Shown here piece by piece: positions 26,167 to 35,043 of a stretch of DNA of 64,000 nt; the first letter of the stretch is position 1; each line of letters begins with the position of its first letter. Origin of the DNA: Photobacterium aphoticum. GTDB lineage: Bacteria; Pseudomonadota; Gammaproteobacteria; Enterobacterales; Vibrionaceae. Below the pieces are notes generated by a model. It ran no database searches. It was not told where the DNA came from and saw only the letters and a program-made list of their open reading frames with translations. The position numbers and the translations under genes are program-made. The stretch lies in assembly GCF_001029435.1 (NCBI RefSeq), contig NZ_LDOV01000030.1, positions 62,001 to 126,000 of the forward strand, in the 5' to 3' direction.

Positions 26167-27675
26167 ATGCAAAAAGACATTACCGCGACAGCTCGCCCGA
26201 TCATTCCCTATGAACATCCTGACTTGTCGATGTATCTAAAGTTGATGAAGGAAAATGCCATTCGGTTGCGCTATCGAAAAAAAGCATACACGCAGCACGA
26301 TGCCTATATTCAGCAGCTGTTTTCATCAGAGAATCCATTAAAACAGCAATGTGATGATCTGGTGCGTTATGTCGCTGAAGCGTTTGAGCATTATGCAATG
26401 TGGGACTATACCCATGCCTATTACCCGGGGCGTCCGAGTCAGCAAACGGCACGCACAGATGCCATGGAAGGATGCAGTCGAGTTCTACCCACATTGGCAG
26501 CCTGGCTCTCGCAACAGCAGGAAGATAGCCCGATGCTACAGGGCATTACAGGAAAGCCATTAGATGTGACCTCTTGGATACATAAAGCCTTTCTTGCTGG
26601 CACGGATCCACAGCATCCTGGCTATTGGGGCACGCTGCATGACTATGACCAACGCACATGCGAAAGCGCGGATTTAGCGCTGGCATTATGGTTAAGTCGC
26701 AAGCAGGTATGGGATACCTACAATACAACACAGCAGCGACAGATCATCGATTGGTTTAAGCAAGTGAATCATTGCCAAACGGTTGATAATAATTGGCATT
26801 TGTTCCCACTCACGGTACAGCTGGTGGTGAAGGCACTGACTGGTGAAGACCATGTTGAACATGTGCGCTACGAAAGAACAAAAGCGTTTTATGTTGGGGA
26901 TGGGTGGTTCCGTGATGGCGCAAAAGGGAATTACGATTACTACAATGCCTGGGGATTTTTCTACTCACTGTATTGGTTGGACTGTATTGATCCAGCGTTT
27001 GACCCAGAATTTATCCGTACCAGCTTGAATGCTTTTTCTGAGCGTTTCCGGTACTTCTTTACACCGCAAGGGCTTCCGTTGTTTGGCCGCAGTGCCTGTT
27101 ATCGTCTGGCGGCCGCTTCACCTTTGCTCGCGACATTGGCGGTGAATCATAATGCTCCCAGATGCGATGATGCGGCAACGAGCCGTTTATCTATTGGTGA
27201 AACCAAAAGGGCATTTCGTGTCAGCTTAGATTATTTCATTGCCAATGGGGCGTTGAAAAACGGTGCGCCGACACAAGGGGTGTTTAGTGATGATCCGCGT
27301 TTAGTGGATAACTACAGTGGCCCCGCCAGTAGCTTTTGGTCATTACGGGCACTGAATATTGCCTTGTTCTGTGGTGATAAAATTGGGTTATGGCAGGCAG
27401 AAGAAAGCCCTTTGGCGATAGAACAGCAGGACTTCATGTTTGATATTCCAGCCATTGAAGCAACGGTTATAGGGACTTTCAAAACGAAAGAGGTCGTTGT
27501 GATATTTCGATCGGATTATACACAAGAGCAATCGCCGCCTTCTCGCCGTCTTGAAACGCAAACCTATTGGAAAAAAATGCAAGAAATCCTGACAGGACGG
27601 GCAGAAAGACCGAAAAACAACCTGTTGAGAAAAGGTATTACGTGCTATAGCTCGAAAATGTCACATTTCTTTTAG
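26167..27675 (+). CDS. DUF2264 protein, probable uronidase-type hydrolase
   Basis: A 502-residue cytoplasmic protein without signal peptide that fits the DUF2264 family: PGYWGTLHDYDQRTCESADLALALWLSR, VDNNWHLFPLTVQLVVKAL, YVGDGWFRDGAKGNYDYYNAWGFFYSLYW and GLPLFGRSACYRLAAASP are the conserved blocks. An (alpha/alpha) toroid fold is probable. I recall that DUF2264 proteins include CAZy family GH154, with beta-glucuronidase activity; that link is from memory. In this island the likely job is removal of a uronyl group from an imported oligosaccharide, as a partner or alternative to the GH105-type enzyme. The exact bond is unknown. Confidence 0.75.
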   Translation: MQKDITATARPIIPYEHPDLSMYLKLMKENAIRLRYRKKAYTQHDAYIQQLFSSENPLKQQCDDLVRYVAEAFEHYAMWDYTHAYYPGRPSQQTARTDAMEGCSRVLPTLAAWLSQQQEDSPMLQGITGKPLDVTSWIHKAFLAGTDPQHPGYWGTLHDYDQRTCESADLALALWLSRKQVWDTYNTTQQRQIIDWFKQVNHCQTVDNNWHLFPLTVQLVVKALTGEDHVEHVRYERTKAFYVGDGWFRDGAKGNYDYYNAWGFFYSLYWLDCIDPAFDPEFIRTSLNAFSERFRYFFTPQGLPLFGRSACYRLAAASPLLATLAVNHNAPRCDDAATSRLSIGETKRAFRVSLDYFIANGALKNGAPTQGVFSDDPRLVDNYSGPASSFWSLRALNIALFCGDKIGLWQAEESPLAIEQQDFMFDIPAIEATVIGTFKTKEVVVIFRSDYTQEQSPPSRRLETQTYWKKMQEILTGRAERPKNNLLRKGITCYSSKMSHFF

Positions 27676-27715
27676 TTTTAAATGCTTTCGATTTGAAAGT
27701 AAATGTGTGATCTAG

Positions 27716-28636
<921 letters not shown>

Positions 28637-28674
28637 ACACGTTTGAAAGAATCAGCACGCAATCTTCTGTGCTT

Positions 28675-28720
28675 TGGCTACATCGCATGTTCCCCTTTAT
28701 TAATGCGGTGTAGCCATTTT
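28675..28720 (+). terminator. terminator after aldolase gene
   Basis: TGGCTACATCGCAT (28675-28688) pairs with ATGCGGTGTAGCCA (28703-28716) with one wobble; T-rich sequence follows. Confidence 0.8.
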
Positions 28721-28748
28721 TCTTTCATTCTTCTCCAGACTTCAAATA

Positions 28749-29729
28749 ATGGAACATATTGCGATGGATACGTCATCGGCATTTAAGCCAAAGAAAATCG
28801 CCGTGATCGGTGAGTGCATGATCGAATTAAGCGGTAAACCGTTTTCAGGCCAAGAGCAACGGTTTGGGGGAGATACGTTGAATACGGCGTTGTACCTTTC
28901 CCGTTTGGTGCCAGGACTTGCCCCGAGTTATGTTACTGCGCTAGGGGAAGATACTTACAGCCAGCACATGCTAAAAGCATGGCAGGATGAAGGCATTGAT
29001 ACGGCATTAACCGTACAAATCCCTGGTAAATTGCCGGGTATGTATGCCATCGAGTTGGACGAGCAAGGTGAGCGTACCTTCCATTATTGGCGCGGAGAGT
29101 CGGCAGCAAAAGCGCTTTGCCAGCAGGCTCAATTCTCGACGATCATGGCGACGTTACAGTCTTACGATCTGGTTTACTTAACCGGGATTTCATTGGCCAT
29201 TTTTTCTGATGAAGATAAACACGCCTTCTTACTGGCCCTTGAATCACTTAAAGCGTCAGGGGTGAAAATTGCCGTCGACTCCAATTATCGTCCGCGTTTA
29301 TGGCCAAATGCGGCAGATGCTTGTGAATGGTTAGGTAAGTTATACCAGCTTAGCGACATTGCGTTGGTCACCGCAGAAGACGAAGATGCCATGCTAGGTA
29401 TGCAAGATTCTCCTGCCAGCATCATTGCCACACGTTTACATTCAATGGGAGTGAAACAAGTGGTGGTGAAACTGGGAAGCGAAGGCGCAATGTGGTCTGA
29501 GAAGGGGCAAAGTGGTCAGGCGCGAACCAATAAAGTCGATCATGTCGTGGATACCACCGCCGCTGGAGATTCATTTAATGCGGGGTATCTGGCTGCTTGG
29601 TCAATGGGAATGACGATGGCGGAATGTTGCCATTGGGGGAATAAATTAGCCTCTCGGGTTATTCAGCATCAAGGTGCGATCATTCCTCGGGATCAAACCC
29701 ACTACATTACCGAATTAATGAGCATTTAA
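28749..29729 (+). CDS. kdgK: 2-dehydro-3-deoxygluconate kinase
   Basis: A PfkB-family sugar kinase of up to 326 residues that phosphorylates 2-keto-3-deoxygluconate (KDG). The N-terminal signature is KKIAVIGECMIELSG, followed by RFGGDTLNTALYLSRL; the C-terminal PfkB signature with the catalytic aspartate is VVDTTAAGDSFNAGYLAAW. The IGE(C)MxEL/FGGDTLNTA pattern is that of KdgK rather than of tagatose- or fructose-phosphate kinases. Start uncertain: ATG 28749 or ATG 28764, neither with a strong ribosome site. It supplies KDPG to Eda (30703). Confidence 0.9.
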   Translation: MEHIAMDTSSAFKPKKIAVIGECMIELSGKPFSGQEQRFGGDTLNTALYLSRLVPGLAPSYVTALGEDTYSQHMLKAWQDEGIDTALTVQIPGKLPGMYAIELDEQGERTFHYWRGESAAKALCQQAQFSTIMATLQSYDLVYLTGISLAIFSDEDKHAFLLALESLKASGVKIAVDSNYRPRLWPNAADACEWLGKLYQLSDIALVTAEDEDAMLGMQDSPASIIATRLHSMGVKQVVVKLGSEGAMWSEKGQSGQARTNKVDHVVDTTAAGDSFNAGYLAAWSMGMTMAECCHWGNKLASRVIQHQGAIIPRDQTHYITELMSI

Positions 29730-29787
29730 TGTCAGTCGTTGACCGGCAGTATATCAATGAAATGGATAGTCATGCGTTGGAGGCAAA

Positions 29788-30366
29788 ATGACGATGAAAC
29801 ATGTCGCAGTCTTGTTGGCTGATGGGTTTGAAGAAGGTGAAGCGGTTGTCTTTATCGATATTATGCGTCGTCTAGATATTAAAGTAGATGTGCTTTCTTG
29901 TATGGAAACCACCGCACTTAAGACCTACTTTGAAACCCGTATTACGGCAGATGATACCCTGAAACAGTGCTATGACCGTACGTACGATGCGGTGATGATG
30001 CCTGGTGGGCCGAAGGGCACGGACAATTTAACGGCTAACCCAATGGTGATTGACTTTATTAAACGTCACATTGCAGACAATAAATACATTTGTGCTTTAT
30101 GTTCATCTGGCGCCAAAGTGTTAGCGGCACATGGCTTATTGGAAGGTCGTCAGTATACGACCGGTGATAAATTGGCAGACAAGTTTGAAGATGGTCAGTT
30201 TATTAATCAAAAAGTGGTGGTAACCGATAACTTTATTACGGGACGGGGGCTGGGTGTGAGTTTTGAATTTGCCTTTACCGTTGCCAAAATGTTGTTGACG
30301 GATAACCAAGAGAAAGTGGATTGGCAGGCGAATCACATTTATTTTGAGCATTGGCCGCTACGTTAA
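29788..30366 (+). CDS. DJ-1/PfpI-family protein
   Basis: A 192-residue member of the DJ-1/ThiJ/PfpI superfamily. The conserved acid is in LLADGFEEGEAVVFIDIMRR (Glu at about 15-18) and the nucleophile cysteine is in YICALCSSGAKVLAAHGLL at about 108, with MMPGGPKGTDNL before it. Relatives act as glyoxalase III, deglycase-like or chaperone-like proteins. It follows kdgK by 58 bases in the same direction, so it is probably part of that transcript. Why a carbonyl-stress type protein sits in a keto-deoxy-sugar pathway is open; reactive dicarbonyl by-products are a possible reason. Confidence 0.8.
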   Translation: MTMKHVAVLLADGFEEGEAVVFIDIMRRLDIKVDVLSCMETTALKTYFETRITADDTLKQCYDRTYDAVMMPGGPKGTDNLTANPMVIDFIKRHIADNKYICALCSSGAKVLAAHGLLEGRQYTTGDKLADKFEDGQFINQKVVVTDNFITGRGLGVSFEFAFTVAKMLLTDNQEKVDWQANHIYFEHWPLR

Positions 30367-30444
30367 TACTTATTCTATCATCAGGTCTTTTTTATCTGCT
30401 TCGTATTATAAACGTCGAGGGTGGTCTACTGCGTAACCCTTTTT

Positions 30445-30479
30445 GCCCTATCGCAACCTCAGCGATGGGGCTTTTTTTT
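30445..30479 (+). terminator. terminator after DJ-1-like gene
   Basis: GCCCTATCGC pairs with GCGATGGGGC (one wobble) around a 7-base loop; eight T follow. Confidence 0.88.
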
Positions 30480-30702
30480 CTGCCCATATGGCTGAAAGAG
30501 CAAAAAGTAGGATACGTCATGATAGATGACGGATAAGTAACGAGGAAGAGATTGGCGCTTTCCATCTATCGGTAAGGATAGAAATAAAGAAACTGAAGGG
30601 GAGAACGTGGAGATAGAAACTGAAGACAAAAAAGCAGCGACCGGATCGCTGCTTAGTGTTTTTCATGATCAACATGGAAAAATGATGTTATCAGCGCTGA
30701 TT
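30480..30702. other. intergenic stretch between convergent transcripts
   Basis: No gene seen apart from the minus-strand terminator at 30628-30654, described separately. Confidence 0.5.
30628..30654 (-). terminator. terminator of eda
   Basis: On the minus strand AAGCAGCGA pairs with TCGCTGCTT (5-base loop) and six T follow. Confidence 0.82.
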
Positions 30703-31329
30703 TTATTCGCCGACAATTGTCGCGACATTTTTCACTAATTCAGCCAGTTCATCCCAGCGCTCTTCATCAATCAGGTTGCCCGGTACCATCCATGTTCCGC
30801 CACAAGCAAATACAGCGTTCAAAGCAAGATATTGATTAACGTTAGCAGGGTTCACGCCGCCTGTTGGCATGAAAGAAACCGGATAGACAGCAGACAGGGC
30901 TTTCAACATTTCTACGCCGCCAGACGGCTCAGCAGGGAAGAATTTCAAGGTGTTAAGCCCCATCTCCATGGCTTGTTCAACCAAGCTTGGGTTATTCACG
31001 CCCGGGATGATAGGCATATTGCGCTGTTGGCAGTATTTCACCGTTGTTGGGTTAAAGCCCGGGCTGACAATAAAGTCGACACCTGCTTCGATAGCGGCAT
31101 CAACTTGTTGGGTGGTTAAGACGGTGCCTGCACCAATGAGCATGTCAGGGTACGCTTCACGCATGTTACGAATGGCCTGGGCTGCCGCCTCTGTGCGGAA
31201 AGTAACTTCCGCGCAAGGTAAGCCATTTTCAGACAGTACTTGCGCTAGCTTCGCCGCTTTATGGGCGTCTTTAATCGCAATAACAGGGATAACTTTTAGC
31301 GCACGCATGCGTGATGTTAGATGACTCAT
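30703..31329 (-). CDS. eda: KDPG/KHG aldolase
   Basis: A 208-residue class I aldolase that splits 2-keto-3-deoxy-6-phosphogluconate into pyruvate and glyceraldehyde-3-phosphate. The catalytic glutamate is in CAEVTFRTEAA (about 43-46), and the Schiff-base lysine is in LNTLKFFPAEPSGG (Lys about 133). GAGTVLTTQQV and FMPTGGVNPAN bind phosphate. AAGGAG is 7-8 bases upstream of the ATG at 31329. Last step of the uronate branch. It is separated from the upstream IclR-type gene by a terminator, so it has its own promoter. Confidence 0.95.
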   Translation of the reverse strand: MSHLTSRMRALKVIPVIAIKDAHKAAKLAQVLSENGLPCAEVTFRTEAAAQAIRNMREAYPDMLIGAGTVLTTQQVDAAIEAGVDFIVSPGFNPTTVKYCQQRNMPIIPGVNNPSLVEQAMEMGLNTLKFFPAEPSGGVEMLKALSAVYPVSFMPTGGVNPANVNQYLALNAVFACGGTWMVPGNLIDEERWDELAELVKNVATIVGE

Positions 31330-31473
31330 TGTTTCACTCCTTGATAAAAATGCAGTAACGATTTAAGCATCGCAATCTGTATGGATGGCGATGTGGACGT
31401 ATAACCGATATGTCGCAGAAGGTGTCGTTTGAATGGCATGTAAGTGCTGATCTGTGCCCTACATTTTCCAGCC

Positions 31474-31508
31474 ATAAAAATACCCTCATGGAAATGCATG
31501 AGGGTATT
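31474..31508 (-). terminator. terminator of the iclR-type regulator gene
   Basis: AATACCCTCATG and CATGAGGGTATT form a perfect 12-bp stem with a 6-base loop; on the minus strand it is followed by TTTTT. Confidence 0.88.
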
Positions 31509-31541
31509 GTCCAAAATGAAAGCAAATAAGTCAATAAATTT

Positions 31542-31554
31542 GAAACTGTGTTTC
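31542..31554. promoter_or_regulatory. KdgR-like palindrome overlapping the iclR-type stop codon
   Basis: GAAACTGTGTTTC is a perfect 5-3-5 palindrome of the form GAAAC-N3-GTTTC, the same geometry as the enterobacterial KdgR box (GAAACANTGTTTC). Its place at the 3' end of the regulator gene, before a terminator, is not a usual operator location, so function is doubtful. Confidence 0.35.
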
Positions 31555-32339
31555 TATTTTATTGGGTAGTCATGAAACCCGAGTTGGTCAGAAACGGTTT
31601 TCCCTGCTGTGTGAAGCAGATTGATGTAGTAAGACTTACGTTTTTCATCAAATCGGATGGTGGGTAATGAGATGGATAATGCAGCGATGACATTGCCGAA
31701 TCGGTCAAACACAGGCGCTGCGATACAACGCAAGCCAGGTTCTTGCTCTTCATTATCTTCGGCATACACGTTGGCTTTAACATCGTTCAGTTCATTCAGT
31801 AGCTGCTCGATGTTTTCCAGTGTTTTTTCTGTGTGTTTAATGAACTCGACATCTTTTAGCGTATCGCGGACAAAGGCTTCTGCCTGGTAAGCCAGTAGTA
31901 CCTTGCCAATGGCAGTGCTGTATAGCGGGTTACGACGACCAATGCGCGATTGCATACTCAGGTTATAGCCTGAATCAATTTTGTGGATGTAAATGATGGC
32001 ATTGTCATCCAGCGCCCCCAGATGCAGGGCCTCATTGGTCTGCTGAGAAATTTTTTGCATTTCTCGGTCGCAAAGCGCAATAAGATCAACGTTTTCCAGT
32101 GACTTTGCACCCAGCTCAAACAGTTTTAACGTGAGGGCATATTTATCAGCTTCTCCTTCCTGAGAGACATACCCCAACGTTTTCATCGTTTGAAGAAAAC
32201 GGTACACCGTACTCTTGGACATCATTAATCGCTGAGAGAGATCGGTGATCCCTATTTCTTTTTGTTCACCCAGCGCTTGAAGGATGCCAAAGACCTTCAT
32301 GACTGAAGAGACCGCTTCCGGTTGTTTGGAAGACTCCAT
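31554..32339 (-). CDS. IclR-family transcriptional regulator, KdgR-like
   Basis: A 261-residue IclR-family protein. The winged helix at about 8-70 contains SSVMKVFGILQALGEQKEIGITDLSQ and MMSKSTVYRFLQTMKTLGY. The effector domain at about 85-255 includes LHLGALDDNAIIYIHKID, LYSTAIGKVLLA and CIAAPVFDRFGNVIAALSISLP. IclR-type KdgR proteins repress uronate catabolism until KDG binds. It is divergent from kduD and next to eda, the right company for that role. Possible target boxes lie at 32494 and 34779. Start ATG at 32339. Confidence 0.88.
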   Translation of the reverse strand: MESSKQPEAVSSVMKVFGILQALGEQKEIGITDLSQRLMMSKSTVYRFLQTMKTLGYVSQEGEADKYALTLKLFELGAKSLENVDLIALCDREMQKISQQTNEALHLGALDDNAIIYIHKIDSGYNLSMQSRIGRRNPLYSTAIGKVLLAYQAEAFVRDTLKDVEFIKHTEKTLENIEQLLNELNDVKANVYAEDNEEQEPGLRCIAAPVFDRFGNVIAALSISLPTIRFDEKRKSYYINLLHTAGKTVSDQLGFHDYPIK

Positions 32340-32493
32340 CTAAATGTTCCTTACGTTATTAGTCTTAATGAACGAGATTATACGGTTTTCACTTTTCTGT
32401 GCCTATTTTTCTGAAAGGCTTTTTCAAAAATTGCAACACACCTGTCATTCATCGTGATCTTGTGATGAAAAGCAAAGCTGCAAATAAAAAATC

Positions 32494-32506
32494 AAAACGG
32501 TATTTC
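32494..32506. promoter_or_regulatory. KdgR-like palindrome upstream of kduD
   Basis: AAAACGGTATTTC keeps the 5-3-5 geometry of the KdgR box, with A replacing G at two outer positions. It sits 7 bases upstream of the -35 element of the kduD promoter. Confidence 0.45.
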
Positions 32507-32513
32507 AAAAAAC

Positions 32514-32541
32514 TTGATGTATCTTTTTGTAATGGTATAGT
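32514..32541 (+). promoter_or_regulatory. probable kduD promoter
   Basis: TTGATG (32514-32519) and TATAGT (32536-32541) are separated by 16 bases, a fair sigma-70 promoter, about 78 bases before the kduD ATG. Confidence 0.5.
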
Positions 32542-32618
32542 CAGCAGCATTGACGGGACACATATTAATCATTGGGTCTTATGCGGGAACGCCTAAACCT
32601 GACTGTGAGGGAAATAAC

Positions 32619-33380
32619 ATGATTCTTAATGCATTTAATCTTGAAGGCAAAGTGGCTATCGTAACGGGTTGCGATACAGGACTAGGTCAGGGCATGGCGT
32701 TGGGTTTGGCGCAAGCGGGTTGCGATATTGTGGGTGTGAATATTGTCGAGCCAACAGAAACGATTGAGAAAATGGCACAAACAGGCCGTCAGTTTCTCGA
32801 TATTCGTGCTAACTTGATGAAAACTGATGATATCAACAGTATTGTTGATCAAGCGGTATCACACTTCGGTAAGATCGATATTCTGGTGAATAACGCCGGT
32901 ATTATTCGTCGTAATGACGCGATCGATTTTTCTGAGCAAGATTGGGATGACGTAATGAACATTAACATCAAATCTGTATTCTTTATGTCGCAAGCCGTGG
33001 CGAAACAATTTATCTCACAAGGTCACGGCGGTAAGATCATTAATATTGCCTCAATGTTGTCTTACCAAGGTGGTATCCGTGTTCCGTCATATACTGCATC
33101 GAAAAGTGGTGTGATGGGTGTGACACGCCTGATGGCGAATGAATGGGCGAAGCACAATATCAATGTGAACGCGATTGCCCCAGGATATATGGCCACTAAC
33201 AATACGGCGCAGTTACGTGCTGATGAACAGCGTAATGCAGCGATTCTTGAACGTATTCCAGCGGAGCGTTGGGGTAACCCAGAAGATCTTGCTGGCCCAT
33301 GTGTGTTCCTTGCGTCTGATGCGGCAGCCTACATTAACGGGTACACCATCGCAGTCGATGGTGGTTGGCTAGCCCGATAA
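32619..33380 (+). CDS. kduD: 2-dehydro-3-deoxy-D-gluconate 5-dehydrogenase
   Basis: A 253-residue short-chain dehydrogenase that reduces 2,5-diketo-3-deoxygluconate to KDG. Cofactor motif VTGCDTGLGQGMALGLA, then NNAGII, the catalytic Ser in INIASMLSYQGG and YTASKSG with Tyr and Lys. The ending YTIAVDGGWLAR is typical of KduD. The start at 32619 follows GAGGGAAATAAC; a longer frame from 32550 would run through the promoter. Divergent from the IclR-type regulator. A DhuD-type role (streptococcal equivalent) is the same reaction. Confidence 0.92.
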   Translation: MILNAFNLEGKVAIVTGCDTGLGQGMALGLAQAGCDIVGVNIVEPTETIEKMAQTGRQFLDIRANLMKTDDINSIVDQAVSHFGKIDILVNNAGIIRRNDAIDFSEQDWDDVMNINIKSVFFMSQAVAKQFISQGHGGKIINIASMLSYQGGIRVPSYTASKSGVMGVTRLMANEWAKHNINVNAIAPGYMATNNTAQLRADEQRNAAILERIPAERWGNPEDLAGPCVFLASDAAAYINGYTIAVDGGWLAR

Positions 33381-33400
33381 ATCATAGGGCGTAAAGAACA

Positions 33401-33433
33401 AGCGGTGACACGTGATGTGTTACCGCTTTTTTT
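33401..33433 (+). terminator. terminator after kduD
   Basis: AGCGGTGACAC pairs with GTGTTACCGCT (one wobble) around GTGAT; seven T follow. Confidence 0.88.
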
Positions 33434-33459
33434 GTTATGTCGCGAGTTGGAGTGAGTTG

Positions 33460-33972
33460 ATGGATGTTGTATGGATCGCGCAAGCCGTAGGCTTAGTGAG
33501 TTATGTGTTAGGCATTTCTACCTTTTATCAAAAGAACGATAAACGGTTAAAGATGATGATGGTGATCTTTAATCTCAATCACATGATGCATTATTTATTA
33601 CTCGGTGCGATCACGTCTGCGGTGAGTTCAGCGTTGTCTGCGTGTCGTTCGACATTATCGGTGAAATTTTCTTCGCCAACATTGGCGTATGGGTTCATTG
33701 CCTGCAATGTGCTGATTGGACTTTATATTGTCGACAATCCGTTAGGCTGGTTACCGATTATTGGTACGTCGATTGGTACGTATGCCATGTTCTGTTTGCA
33801 AGGGATCAGAATGCGTATCGCCTTTATTGTCGGGGCGACTTTTTGGCTGTTGAATAATATTCTTGTGGGATCTTGGGGTGGAATGTTGCTTGAAAGTACC
33901 TTGTTGACGGTGAATATGTTGACGATTTATCGGTTGTACCGAACCCGTCCAATGGAAGAAATGACACGCTAA
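33460..33972 (+). CDS. YgjV-like inner-membrane protein
   Basis: A 170-residue protein with about five hydrophobic segments, starting MDVVWIAQAVGLVSYVLGISTFYQKNDKRLK. The pattern GxxSYxLGxxxFxQKxDxRLK and NHMMHYLLLGAxTSAxSxxLSACR is that of the YgjV family, whose transport role is not established. The start at 33460 follows GGAGTGAG; an upstream in-frame ATG lies inside the kduD terminator and is rejected. In Escherichia coli ygjV is near uxaA/uxaC, hexuronate genes, so a link to uronate metabolism is possible. Confidence 0.75.
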   Translation: MDVVWIAQAVGLVSYVLGISTFYQKNDKRLKMMMVIFNLNHMMHYLLLGAITSAVSSALSACRSTLSVKFSSPTLAYGFIACNVLIGLYIVDNPLGWLPIIGTSIGTYAMFCLQGIRMRIAFIVGATFWLLNNILVGSWGGMLLESTLLTVNMLTIYRLYRTRPMEEMTR

Positions 33973-34039
33973 ATAAAGAGAGGGTATATGTCGAGAGATG
34001 GTGTGTAGAAGGTAAAGCCCGCTAAGAAAAGCGATGCCA

Positions 34040-34065
34040 CAACAAGCTGCCGAAGCAGCCTGTTG
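34040..34065 (-). terminator. UUCG-capped hairpin downstream of the RpiB/LacAB-like gene
   Basis: On the minus strand GCTGC-TTCG-GCAGC forms a stem capped by the extra-stable UUCG tetraloop, extended after a bulge by CAACA/TGTTG. No strong T-run follows, so termination may be partial. Confidence 0.55.
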
Positions 34066-34077
34066 ATTGATGTTATA

Positions 34078-34725
34078 TTAAGCTTGGTCGATGATTTGCG
34101 AAACAAATGCGCGAATATCATCGTCCTGACAATGATCAAAGAAGCATTGTTGGAAACGCTCCCCACTGACAGCAGTCTTTACTAATTCAGGGTCGATAGC
34201 ACGCAGTGTATCGAGATAATTGTCCTTCACGACAGCCGCTTTCACCGCATTCAGGATACCGGCGTTACGTTGTTGTGGTTCTGCGCGTTCTAGTGGATAT
34301 CCCTGACCGCGCTCACCGGTTGTGAAAGCTTTTTCAAAGATATAGCGGACATTGAGTTCAGCGCCCCAGCCAAAGCCTTTCGCAAAAGCCAAAGATAGCG
34401 CGTTGCCGTTGTTAATTTGATTGAACAAGAAGGCATCTGACGGATCAAGACAGTAACCGCACACAACACCAGGGTGAATGTTCAGTGACATCATCGCACC
34501 TTGGCCAGTCCCGCAGCCCGTTACCACAAAATCAACCGCTTTAGCGTTAATGAGTAAGCTTGCCATGATGCCAAGGTGAATATAAGTGAGGTGATGATCA
34601 TGTTCATCATTCATGCCGACGTTATACACGTCATACTGTAAATCGGAAACAACCGTATTGAGTTGCTCAAGCACCATAGCATTTTTGTTGGCTTGGCTGT
34701 TTTCCATCATGAGTGCGATTTTCAT
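34078..34725 (-). CDS. RpiB/LacAB-family isomerase, DhuI-like
   Basis: A 215-residue sugar isomerase of the RpiB/LacA/LacB family. N-terminal MKIALMMENSQANKNAM and the core VDFVVTGCGTGQGAMMSLN with CGYCLDPSDAFLFNQINNGNALSL (Cys-Gly-Tyr and Asn regions of the active site) fit. It is longer than RpiB (about 150). Streptococcal DhuI, a 4-deoxy-5-hexosulose-uronate isomerase unrelated to KduI, is a member of this family with a similar length as I remember it. With kduD, kdgK and eda around it, a DhuI-like role is the best guess; ribose or galactose-6-phosphate isomerisation is possible. A KdgR-like box lies 54 bases upstream. Confidence 0.8.
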   Translation of the reverse strand: MKIALMMENSQANKNAMVLEQLNTVVSDLQYDVYNVGMNDEHDHHLTYIHLGIMASLLINAKAVDFVVTGCGTGQGAMMSLNIHPGVVCGYCLDPSDAFLFNQINNGNALSLAFAKGFGWGAELNVRYIFEKAFTTGERGQGYPLERAEPQQRNAGILNAVKAAVVKDNYLDTLRAIDPELVKTAVSGERFQQCFFDHCQDDDIRAFVSQIIDQA

Positions 34726-34778
34726 AGAAGACTCTCTTAGTAATGATGAAGGTAATTATAAAAATCAATTACAAAAAT

Positions 34779-34791
34779 AAAACTGCTTTTC
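34779..34791. promoter_or_regulatory. KdgR-like palindrome upstream of the DhuI-like gene
   Basis: AAAACTGCTTTTC keeps the RAAAC-N3-NTTTC geometry found before kduD. It is 54 bases upstream of the DhuI-like start codon in AT-rich promoter sequence. Confidence 0.4.
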
Positions 34792-35043
34792 AAAAATAAA
34801 GAAATAAAGTTCACGTTTTTACTGTGTGAAGAATGACGATTTGTGATGGTTGTCATGTTGTATTACAGGCCAGATGGCAGGTGATTGTGGGAGAGATGCC
34901 GAAAGAGAACGGCATGACAGGAAAACGCTTTGTCTCCATTTGTCATCACCAACCCCATCATCCATACAATAGCGGACAAAAAAGCGTGTGCTTTTTACTT
35001 ACACTTACAACAGTAAATCATTGATGACATCTAGGTGACGGGT

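Noticed and set aside
28749..29729. Reading the PfkB kinase as the missing tagatose-6-phosphate kinase
   Set aside because: N-terminal motif IGECMIELSG with FGGDTLNTA is that of KDG kinase; the uronate branch also needs one.
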